From positions 1-64,000 of the forward strand of contig CAZWTK010000009.1 of the NCBI GenBank assembly GCA_964636655.1: 64,000 bases of DNA, given 5' to 3'. This document shows positions 57,892-64,000 of the stretch, in pieces; within the stretch, counting starts at the first letter, position 1; every line of letters starts with the position of its first letter. Both the position numbers and the translations under genes were made by a program. Source of the stretch: Fen-549 sp964636655. Lineage in GTDB: Bacteria; Actinomycetota; Thermoleophilia; Gaiellales; Gaiellaceae. Below the pieces are notes generated by a model. That model did not search any database and was not told the DNA's origin. It saw nothing but the letters and a program-made list of their open reading frames with translations.

Positions 57892-58737
57892 TCAGGCTCC
57901 GGCCGCGACCAGGACCCAGTCGGTAGCGAAGCCCGCCATCAACCCGAGCACGAGACCCCAGGTCACGAGCCGCTGTAACCCGAAGCCGCGGTTCACGTTC
58001 AGTAGCTCGATCACGACGTAGAGGATCGAGCCGGCGGCGAGCGCGAGAAAGGCGATCGAGACGGCCTCGGAGACCCAGGCCTGACCGAGGAGCGTTCCCA
58101 CGAACGTCGGCCCGCCACCGATCAGCCCGAGCGCCACCAAAAAGCGCCAACTCGGCCGCTCTCCCCCGCTTGGAAGCGGGGCAACGATACCGAAGCCCTC
58201 GGTCGCGTTGTGCAGGCCGAAGCCGATCACCAGTACGAGCGCAAGCCTCGTCTCTCCGCCGGCCGCCGACTGGCCGATCGCCAGCCCCTCGGCGAAGTTG
58301 TGCAGCCCGATACCGGTGGCGATCAGGAGAGCAAGCCGGCGCGCCGAGGCCCGATCTAGAGCCCTTCGTCCCGCGGGCGCGGCGGCCGGGGCCCCGATCG
58401 CCATCGACGCCCTGCCGCCTCGGCGGCGCTCGGCCCAGCTTTCGTAGTAGATGAGGCCGAGCAGCCCCAGCCCCAGACAGGCGGCGAAGAGCGATGCGAA
58501 CCCGAGGAAACGAAGCCAGGAGCCACCGTGGTCGGCGGCCAGAGTGAGCGCCGACTCGATCGGCTCGCTGGCGGCGGTCACGACGTCCCAGAACAGAAAC
58601 ACGAGGATGCCCGTCGCGGTCGCGCTCAAGAACGCTTTCGGGCTCGGGCTCGGGTTGCGCAGGCGCCCGACCGGCAGACCGAGATAGATGGTGAAGCCGG
58701 CGATCGCGCCGAGCACGAGAATCTGAGCCGTCGACAT
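57892..58737 (-). CDS. ZIP-family metal transporter
   Basis: A 281-residue membrane protein of eight predicted helices. It has the ZIP metal-path signatures 'GIGLHNFAEGLAIG' in helix IV and 'GFGLHNATEGFGI' in helix V (note A-T for the usual F-P-E), plus a variable Arg/Ala-rich cytosolic loop. ZIPs of this GufA-like type import Zn, Fe or Mn. The gene converges on dxs. Confidence 0.85.
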   Translation of the reverse strand: MSTAQILVLGAIAGFTIYLGLPVGRLRNPSPSPKAFLSATATGILVFLFWDVVTAASEPIESALTLAADHGGSWLRFLGFASLFAACLGLGLLGLIYYESWAERRRGGRASMAIGAPAAAPAGRRALDRASARRLALLIATGIGLHNFAEGLAIGQSAAGGETRLALVLVIGFGLHNATEGFGIVAPLPSGGERPSWRFLVALGLIGGGPTFVGTLLGQAWVSEAVSIAFLALAAGSILYVVIELLNVNRGFGLQRLVTWGLVLGLMAGFATDWVLVAAGA

Positions 58738-58872
58738 AGAGAGTGCGAGCTACTTACCTGTTTCGAGCGGATCTCTCACCAAGGACGCGGCGCGAGGGCG
58801 GTCCGGCCGGCTCCCGGCCGGTCGCGAAGGCCTAAGCTCTCAAGGTGACCGCGACGGACAGCAAGGAACCGT

Positions 58873-59319
58873 TTGCCTGAGGCGGACGAAGAGCTGAAGC
58901 AGTTCATGAGCTTCTGGTTCCGCGGCCTGACGAGCGGGCTCGAGAGAGTCGACGCCTCCGCGCGAGAGGCGATCCTGAGCGAGTGCGGCAAGGCCTGCGC
59001 GCGCTCTTATACCGCCGCGGTCTTCATGCAAGCCAGGAGAAACAGCGACGGCATGAGCGGCTTTCTGACCGCGCTGGCCTCGAGCTTCCCGGGCGCCCGC
59101 TACGAGCTGATCGGCGCCGATCGAATCAGGGTGCTGTATTCGGAGTGCGGCTGCGACCTGGTCGAGAGCGGGCTCGTAACCTCGCCGCTACTTTGCGAAT
59201 GCTCGGCACACAACCTGAGAGAGAACTTCGAGCAGGCGCTGGAAAGACCGGTCTCGGTCACGCTCGAGCGCTCGATTCTCCAAGGCGCGAGCGAGTGTGA
59301 GTTCTTGGTCTCTCTCTAG
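58873..59319 (+). CDS. Cys-rich conserved hypothetical protein
   Basis: A 148-residue soluble protein with a TTG start (AAGGA seven bases before). Conserved-looking features are 'ILSECGKACARSYTAAVFM', 'VLYSECGCDLV', 'LLCECSAHNLRENFEQAL' and 'SILQGASECEF', giving seven or more Cys. The arrangement suggests a metal or cluster site and resembles small proteins of the L-2-amino-thiazoline-carboxylate-hydrolase-like group. I do not assign a function. It precedes the copper operon by ~40 bases but is outside its operator. Confidence 0.7.
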   Translation: MPEADEELKQFMSFWFRGLTSGLERVDASAREAILSECGKACARSYTAAVFMQARRNSDGMSGFLTALASSFPGARYELIGADRIRVLYSECGCDLVESGLVTSPLLCECSAHNLRENFEQALERPVSVTLERSILQGASECEFLVSL

Positions 59320-59350
59320 ACCGAGGAGCTCGGGAGGACTAGGAGTTTGT

Positions 59351-59378
59351 TTGCTAACATACCCTCTAGGGGTATACT
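59351..59378 (+). promoter_or_regulatory. CsoR-type operator and promoter of copZ-copA-csoR
   Basis: ATACCC-N5-GGGTAT (59359-59375, ATACCCTCTAGGGGTAT) is the core of copper-sensing CsoR operators. It sits between TTGCTA (-35, 59351-59356) and TATACT (-10, 59373-59378), 16 bases apart, and overlaps the -10. Apo-CsoR binding here would block transcription, and Cu(I) would release it. Confidence 0.82.
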
Positions 59379-59397
59379 CAGTACGAGGAGGAAACGG

Positions 59398-59598
59398 ATG
59401 ACCGAAATCACATACCTGGTCCCAGACATGACCTGCAGTCACTGCGAGCACGCGGTCTCGTCCGAGTTGAGCAGTGTCGCGGGCGTTGGCTCGGTGCAGG
59501 TCGATCTCGAGACGAAGAAGGTAGTCGTCAGCGGCGAGGATCTCGACGACGCTGCTTTGCGCGCCGCGATCGAGGAAGCCGGCTACGAGGCGAAGTAA
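59398..59598 (+). CDS. copZ: Copper chaperone CopZ (HMA domain)
   Basis: A 66-residue heavy-metal-associated domain with Cu(I) site MTCSHC at residues 11-16 and the usual beta-alpha-beta pattern ending 'IEEAGYEAK'. It hands Cu(I) to the P-type ATPase encoded next. GAGGAGG lies six bases before the ATG at 59398. Its TAA overlaps the copA ATG by one base. Confidence 0.93.
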   Translation: MTEITYLVPDMTCSHCEHAVSSELSSVAGVGSVQVDLETKKVVVSGEDLDDAALRAAIEEAGYEAK

Positions 59599-61745
59599 TG
59601 GCGGGCGGCGTCCCTACAAGTGAGCGCGAGGAGCTGCGCCTCGATCTCGAGGGCATGACCTGCGCGTCGTGCGCCGCGCGCATCGAGCGCAAGCTGAACA
59701 AGCTGGAGGGCGTCGAGGCGACGGTCAACTTCGCCACCGAGCAGGCGACCGTCAACTTTGACCCCTCGGTGACGGAGGGCGAGCTGGTCGAAACCGTCGA
59801 GTCGATCGGCTACGGCGCCAGCCCTGTTCATCCCGGCCACCAGCCAGGTCGCGACGGCGCCGAGGAGCACGCTCACCGCCATCTCGACGAGCCGCTGAAG
59901 AAGCTTCAGCTCAGACTCGCAATAGCGATCGCGCTGACCGTTCCGGTCGCGCTCCTGGCGATGATCTCGCCGCTTCAGTTCGCGAGCTGGGAGTGGTTGG
60001 CCCTGGCGCTGGCCACGCCGGTCGTCTTCTGGAGCGGGCTCGGCTTCCACCGGGTCGCTCTCAAGAACGCCCGTCACGCCGACGCCTCGATGGACACGCT
60101 GATCTCGATGGGCACGCTGGCCGCCTGGGGCTGGTCGACGGTCGTGCTCGTGGGCGGCCTTGCCGCCAGCACCTACTTCGAGGCGGCGGCGGCAATCACG
60201 ACTCTGATCTTGCTCGGCCGCTACCTGGAGGCGCGCGCCAGGGGGCGCTCCTCGGAGGCGATCCGGCGCCTGCTCGAGCTCGGCGCCAAGGAGGCCCGCC
60301 TCCTGCGCGGCGGCGAGGAGGTACTGGTTCCGATCGACGAGCTCGCCGTCGGCGATCTGTTCGTCGTGCGCCCGGGCGAGAAGATAGCGACCGACGGCGT
60401 CGTCGTGGAGGGAGCCTCGGCGCTGGACGAGTCGCTCCTGACCGGCGAGTCGGTGCCGGTGGAGGTCTCCCCTGGGAGCGAGGCGGCCGGAGCGACGGTC
60501 AACACCTACGGCCGCATGGTCGTGCGCGCGACCAGGGTCGGCTCCGAGACGGCTCTGGCGCAGATCGCGCGCCTGGTCGAGGCCGCGCAGTCGGGCAAGG
60601 CGCCCGTGCAGCGGCTGGCCGACCGCATCTCGGCGGTCTTCGTACCGGCCGTGATCGTGATTTCGTTGGCGACGCTCGCCGGCTGGCTCGCTTACGGCGG
60701 CTCGGCCTCGGCGGCCTTCACGGCGGCGGTGGCGGTGCTGATCATCGCCTGCCCGTGCGCGCTCGGCCTGGCGACGCCGACCGCGCTGATGGTCGGAACC
60801 GGCCGCGGCGCCCAGCTCGGCATCCTGATCAAGGGCCCGCAGATCCTCGAGCAGACGCGCAAGATCGACACGATCGTGCTCGACAAGACCGGCACGATCA
60901 CCGAGGGGAAGATGGAGCTGGCCGAGCTGACGCCGCGGAACGGCGCCACGCGCGCCGAGGTGCTGCGGCTGGCCGGGGCGGTCGAGGCCGCCTCGGAGCA
61001 TCCGATTGCCGATGCGGTCGCGCGCGCGGCCAGGGCCGAGCTCGGCAAGCTGCCTCCCGTCTTGGACTTCCGCAACAGCCCCGGCCTCGGCGTGGTTGGC
61101 ACCGTTGAGGGACGCGAGGTCACGGTTGGGCGAAGCGGCGGACGGATCGCCGTCTCCTGGGACGGCGCCGAGCGAGCCACGCTCGAGGTCAAAGACAGGG
61201 TCAAGCCCACGAGCGCCGAGGCGATCGCCGAGCTGAAGCGGCTCGGTCTGACGCCGGTACTTCTCTCGGGCGATGCGAAGGCGATTGCCGATGCGGTTGC
61301 CCGCGAGGTCGGGATCGAGCGCGTGCTGGCGGAGGTTCTCCCCGCCGACAAGGTTCGAGAGGTGAGGCGCCTACAGGAAGCGGGCGGGGTCGTGGCAATG
61401 GTCGGAGACGGCGTCAACGACGCTCCCGCTCTCGCCCAGGCCGACCTCGGGCTGGCGATCGGCAGCGGCACCGACGTGGCGATCGAGGCCTCCGACCTGA
61501 CGCTCGTCTCGGGCGACCTGCGCGCCGCCGCCGATGCGATCCGCCTGGCGCGGCGCACGCTGCGCACGATCAAGGGCAACCTGTTCTGGGCCTTCGCCTA
61601 CAACGTCGCGGCAATCCCGCTGGCGGTGAGCGGCGTGCTCAACCCTATAATCGCCGCGGCGGCGATGGCCTTCTCCAGCGTCTTTGTCGTCACCAACTCC
61701 TTGCGGCTGCGCCGCTTCCACTCGCGAAGGGAGAGCACGGCATGA
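59598..61745 (+). CDS. copA: Cu(I)-exporting P1B-type ATPase CopA
   Basis: The 715-residue ATPase exports Cu(I). It has one N-terminal HMA domain (GMTCASC near residue 20), six to eight transmembrane helices, and the ion-binding CPC in 'IIACPCALGLATP' (~residue 384). The phosphorylation site DKTGTIT (~428), HP in 'ASEHPIADAV', and hinge GDGVNDAPAL (~603) follow. The Ser-Glu-His-Pro and CPC define subtype 1B-1 (Cu/Ag). It is coupled to copZ upstream and csoR downstream by overlaps. Confidence 0.95.
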   Translation: MAGGVPTSEREELRLDLEGMTCASCAARIERKLNKLEGVEATVNFATEQATVNFDPSVTEGELVETVESIGYGASPVHPGHQPGRDGAEEHAHRHLDEPLKKLQLRLAIAIALTVPVALLAMISPLQFASWEWLALALATPVVFWSGLGFHRVALKNARHADASMDTLISMGTLAAWGWSTVVLVGGLAASTYFEAAAAITTLILLGRYLEARARGRSSEAIRRLLELGAKEARLLRGGEEVLVPIDELAVGDLFVVRPGEKIATDGVVVEGASALDESLLTGESVPVEVSPGSEAAGATVNTYGRMVVRATRVGSETALAQIARLVEAAQSGKAPVQRLADRISAVFVPAVIVISLATLAGWLAYGGSASAAFTAAVAVLIIACPCALGLATPTALMVGTGRGAQLGILIKGPQILEQTRKIDTIVLDKTGTITEGKMELAELTPRNGATRAEVLRLAGAVEAASEHPIADAVARAARAELGKLPPVLDFRNSPGLGVVGTVEGREVTVGRSGGRIAVSWDGAERATLEVKDRVKPTSAEAIAELKRLGLTPVLLSGDAKAIADAVAREVGIERVLAEVLPADKVREVRRLQEAGGVVAMVGDGVNDAPALAQADLGLAIGSGTDVAIEASDLTLVSGDLRAAADAIRLARRTLRTIKGNLFWAFAYNVAAIPLAVSGVLNPIIAAAAMAFSSVFVVTNSLRLRRFHSRRESTA

Positions 61746-62053
61746 CCGGGACCGAGCAGGAACAGAAGCACGGCTACAGCCCGCGCAAGGACGCGCTGGC
61801 CAAGCGCCTGCACCGGATCGAGGGTCAGGTGCGCGGAATCGAGAAGATGGTGCTCGATGACCGCTACTGCATCGACGTCCTCACCCAGATCGCGGCCGTG
61901 AACACGGCGCTCGAGAGCCTGGCGTTCGAGATCCTGGACGATCACGTGAACCACTGCGTGGCGGGCGCGCTCGCCTCGGGTGACGAAGAGATCGCCGCCG
62001 AGAAGAGCCGCGAGCTGCTCGAAGCCGTTCAGCGCTTCACCAAGACGCGCTGA
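61742..62053 (+). CDS. csoR: Copper-sensing repressor CsoR
   Basis: A 103-residue all-helical repressor. C43, H68 and C72 have exactly the spacing of the Cu(I) ligands in the founding CsoR (C36, H61, C65). 'LAKRLHRIEGQVRGIEKMV' is the DNA-binding helix region. The ATG overlaps the copA stop (ATGA). It should repress its own operon at 59359-59375 and, by identical operator core, the gene at 62990-63298. Confidence 0.93.
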   Translation: MTGTEQEQKHGYSPRKDALAKRLHRIEGQVRGIEKMVLDDRYCIDVLTQIAAVNTALESLAFEILDDHVNHCVAGALASGDEEIAAEKSRELLEAVQRFTKTR

Positions 62054-62107
62054 GCTCGGAATCGGCCGGTCGCGGCGGGCGCGTTCGCGCGCGGGCTAGA
62101 GTCCGGC

Positions 62108-62956
62108 ATGTTCGCGATTCTCGGTGGGCTCGCTGCGGCGGCGTTCTGGACGGTCACGACGCTTTGCTCGTCGCGCTCGAGCCGGATGATCGGGGCGGTC
62201 TCGGTGCTGGCCTGGGTGATGATCGTCGGCCTCGTCGTCACCGCTCCCGCGGCCGCGATCGAGGGCGTTCCTCCTAACCTCCACGGCTCGGTTCTGGCCT
62301 GGCTCGTGCTCTCGGGAGTGTGCAACGTCGGCGGACTTCTGTTCGCCTACGAGTCGCTTCGCCTCGGCAAGGTGGGCATCGCCTCGCCGATCATCTCGAC
62401 CGAAGGTGCGGTGGCCGCGCTGATCGCGGTCGTCGCCGGCGAGGCCCTGGGCCTGCCCCGGGGCGCGGCTCTGACGGTGATCGCGATCGGCATCGTCGCC
62501 GTCGCCAGCGGCACGGACGGCAAGGAGGCGCGCGCCCTCCACGAACTGCGATCGATTTTGCTCGCGGGCGCCGCGGCTCTCTCCTTCGGCATGACTCTCT
62601 ATGCGACCGGGCGCGTGAGCGCCAGGGTGCCGCTCGTCTGGGCGGTGCTCCCGCCCCGGGCCGTCGGCGTGGCGGCGGTGGCGATCCCGCTCTTCGTCAG
62701 CGGCCGCATCCGCCTGACCCGCCGCGCTGTGCCGTACGTGGTCGCCGGCGGCCTGGCCGAGGTGGGCGGCTTCTTCGCCTACGCCTTCGGTGCCCGGCAC
62801 GGCATCGCCGTCACCGCGGTGCTCGGGTCGCAGTTCGCGGTGCTCGCGGCGATCGTCGCCTACTTCCTCTTCGGCGAGAAGCTGGGGCGGCTGCGGATCG
62901 CGGGCGTGGCGCTGACGGCGATCGGCGTCGCGGCGCTGAGCGCGCTACAGGCCTGA
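62108..62956 (+). CDS. EamA/DMT-family transporter
   Basis: A 282-residue drug/metabolite transporter with ten predicted helices in two EamA repeats, each ending in a helix of the type 'EALGLPRGAALTVIAIGIVAV' and 'EKLGRLRIAGVALTAIGVAAL'. Substrate unknown. It follows csoR on the same strand after 54 bases, so it might be part of the copper operon by read-through, but nothing in the protein suggests metal transport. Confidence 0.82.
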   Translation: MFAILGGLAAAAFWTVTTLCSSRSSRMIGAVSVLAWVMIVGLVVTAPAAAIEGVPPNLHGSVLAWLVLSGVCNVGGLLFAYESLRLGKVGIASPIISTEGAVAALIAVVAGEALGLPRGAALTVIAIGIVAVASGTDGKEARALHELRSILLAGAAALSFGMTLYATGRVSARVPLVWAVLPPRAVGVAAVAIPLFVSGRIRLTRRAVPYVVAGGLAEVGGFFAYAFGARHGIAVTAVLGSQFAVLAAIVAYFLFGEKLGRLRIAGVALTAIGVAALSALQA

Positions 62957-62989
62957 TCGCGGGTCACTCGGAAAGGCTGGGGCCCCGGC

Positions 62990-63298
62990 TCAGATTCTCG
63001 GCGCGCTCTGCACGGCGTCGAGGTGCGCCGGGATTCGGTAGGCGCTTCCGCTCATCATCCCCGGCCCGTGGTCGTCGCTACTGCCCCGGTTCCCCTGGGT
63101 TGATCCCGGCTCGCCGTCGCCGTCGTGGCCGTTCATCATTCCTGGCCCGTGGTCGTCACGGTCGCCGTTCGTCATCCCCGGCCCGTGATCGTGACCCGAG
63201 CCCGACCAGGTGACGACGGCGACCACTCCCACAGCCGTCAGCGCGAGCACAGCCGCGATTAACACTCCTATCCAGAGACGTTTCCCCCTCGCATCCAT
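62990..63298 (-). CDS. Membrane-anchored DHGPGM-repeat protein, probable copper binder
   Basis: A 102-residue protein: a short basic start, one transmembrane helix (residues ~9-30), then an extracytoplasmic part with three (D/H)DHGPGM motifs at 37-42, 49-54 and 76-81 in Gly/Asn/Asp-rich sequence, ending in a short tail. Alternating His, Asp and Met is typical of extracytoplasmic Cu(I)/Cu(II) sites. Upstream on its strand lies an ATACCC-N5-GGGTAT site like that of copZ-copA-csoR, so it is likely induced by copper. I do not recognise a named family. Confidence 0.75.
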   Translation of the reverse strand: MDARGKRLWIGVLIAAVLALTAVGVVAVVTWSGSGHDHGPGMTNGDRDDHGPGMMNGHDGDGEPGSTQGNRGSSDDHGPGMMSGSAYRIPAHLDAVQSAPRI

Positions 63299-63335
63299 CT
63301 TCCGTCCTCCCCCTCGCCAACGAGCTTCGCTTCCC

Positions 63336-63358
63336 GCAATAATACCCTAGTGGGGTAT
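63336..63358 (-). promoter_or_regulatory. Second CsoR-type operator
   Basis: ATACCCTAGTGGGGTAT (63342-63358) shares the ATACCC-N5-GGGTAT core with the copZ operator. On the minus strand it is followed directly by TATTAT, a good -10 for the DHGPGM-repeat gene, whose ATG is ~40 bases downstream. Confidence 0.75.
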
Positions 63359-63378
63359 AGATAGGAGGAGCAAGCGGC

Positions 63379-64000
63379 TCAGCTCACGACCTTGAGCCAG
63401 CCGCCGTCCACGTAATACGAGCTGCCGACGCAGTAGCTCGAGCGAGCCGAGCAGAGGAAGACGAAGAACTCGGCCATCTCCTCGGACGTCGCGAAACGCC
63501 CGATCGGCGCGTTCTCCCGGGCGATCGCGTCGAGGTAGTCCTGGGCGGTCTTGCCCGTGCCCTCGGTCTCGAGCCCGGCCGTCTTGTACCAGTCGGGCGT
63601 CAGCACCAGCCCCGGATTGATGCAGTTGACGCGAATGTTCTCACCGATCAGCTCGTTGGCCATGCACTTGGAGAGCATCATCAGCGCGGCCTTGGTCGTG
63701 TTGTAGATCGGCTCATAGCCGAGCGGCTGCTTGGCACAGATCGAGGCGTTGTGGAGGATGACACCGCCGCCTCGCCGCTTCATCGAGGGAACCAGCACGC
63801 GGGCGAGCCGCACGGCGGCCATGACGAACAAGTCCCAGTAGTACTGCCACTCGTCGTCGGGCGCTTCCATGATCGTCTCGTGGCTGCCGACGCCGGCGTT
63901 CGAGACCAGGATGTCGACGCCGGCGAACAGCTGCTCGGCGTGCTCGGCCAGGCGCTCGACGTCGGCAGGATCGGTCACGTCCGCTTTCATGCCGGCGGCC
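63379..64000 (-). CDS. Short-chain dehydrogenase/reductase (5' end outside window)
   Basis: The last ~207 residues of an SDR: 'MKADVTDPADVERLAEHAEQL', 'VDILVSNAGVGSHETI', catalytic Ser/Tyr/Lys in 'ILHNASICAKQPLGYEPIYNTTKAAL', 'IRVNCINPGLVLTPDW' and 'GSSYYVDGGWLKVVS'. The Gly-rich NAD(P) loop is missing, and the frame runs through the window edge, so the ATG at 63990 is internal. Substrate unknown. Confidence 0.85.
   Translation of the reverse strand, partial: AAGMKADVTDPADVERLAEHAEQLFAGVDILVSNAGVGSHETIMEAPDDEWQYYWDLFVMAAVRLARVLVPSMKRRGGGVILHNASICAKQPLGYEPIYNTTKAALMMLSKCMANELIGENIRVNCINPGLVLTPDWYKTAGLETEGTGKTAQDYLDAIARENAPIGRFATSEEMAEFFVFLCSARSSYCVGSSYYVDGGWLKVVS

Noticed and set aside
59583..61001. 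472-residue antisense frame opposite copA
   Set aside because: Arg/Gln/His-rich shadow of a clear P-type ATPase.

Overview
The window is GC-rich bacterial chromosome, densely packed with genes on both strands. It has no rRNA, CRISPR array, intact transposase or integrase. I infer an actinobacterium of the Thermoleophilia (Gaiellales/Solirubrobacterales-like). The reasons are a PafC-type WYL regulator, the order pdxS-pdxT-yebC-ruvC-ruvA-ruvB, a secreted protein of the KPSPA...SVGTKQLKN type, SHOCT and Rpf-like proteins, and many GTG/TTG or apparently leaderless starts. Two genes better known from thermophiles, cyclic 2,3-diphosphoglycerate synthetase and the adenosine-specific kinase family, point to thermophilic ancestry. 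The taxonomic call is inference.

Layout. 0-6.5 kb: truncated WYL regulator, queG, a SufT/MIP18-like gene, and a tightly overlapping minus-strand operon (metallophosphoesterase, cyclic-2,3-DPG synthetase, 2-phosphoglycerate kinase, glpX) that looks like a 2-phosphoglycerate to cDPG branch. 6.5-20.7 kb: housekeeping genes, namely hpt with a puzzling start, an M23 peptidase, a phosphohexomutase, rel, a fluoride riboswitch driving crcB-DUF190, recJ and ruvCAB. 20.8-27.3 kb: a secreted-protein block dominated by a 1,382-residue multicopper oxidase, wedged between ruvC and yebC. 27.5-31.2 kb: yebC, pdxT, an SDR, pdxS and a small membrane protein.

31.6-34.2 kb: a tRNA with a CAT anticodon, then a hipBA toxin-antitoxin pair with a mirror-symmetric operator array. 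The pair is framed by 15-bp inverted repeats and, further out, by a degenerate copy of the tRNA 3' end. The outer end abuts one of two copies of a dispersed ~100-bp hairpin repeat; the other copy is at 2.3 kb. 34.2-46.6 kb: a methyltransferase/MarR divergent pair with tandem operator-like sites, an ABC ATPase converging on its likely permease, an Rpf-like protein, small proteins including an unlisted 40-residue His-tailed membrane peptide, a UbiA-like/UbiE pair, SDRs, an SGNH hydrolase, a rhodanese lipoprotein and an M15 peptidase.

46.7-54.8 kb: a hexuronate block with a GH5-like hydrolase, a four-PAS histidine kinase, mannonate dehydratase, an SDR-type fructuronate reductase and uxaC. Together the enzymes would convert glucuronate to 2-keto-3-deoxygluconate. 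54.8-59.3 kb: pirin, dxs, a ZIP transporter and a Cys-rich protein. 59.35-63.4 kb: a copper-homeostasis locus copZ-copA-csoR with a CsoR-type operator. A second matching operator lies before a small membrane-anchored protein with three DHGPGM motifs, a likely unrecognised copper-binding member of the regulon. The window ends inside an SDR gene.

All assignments come from reading motifs and gene order. No database search was run.
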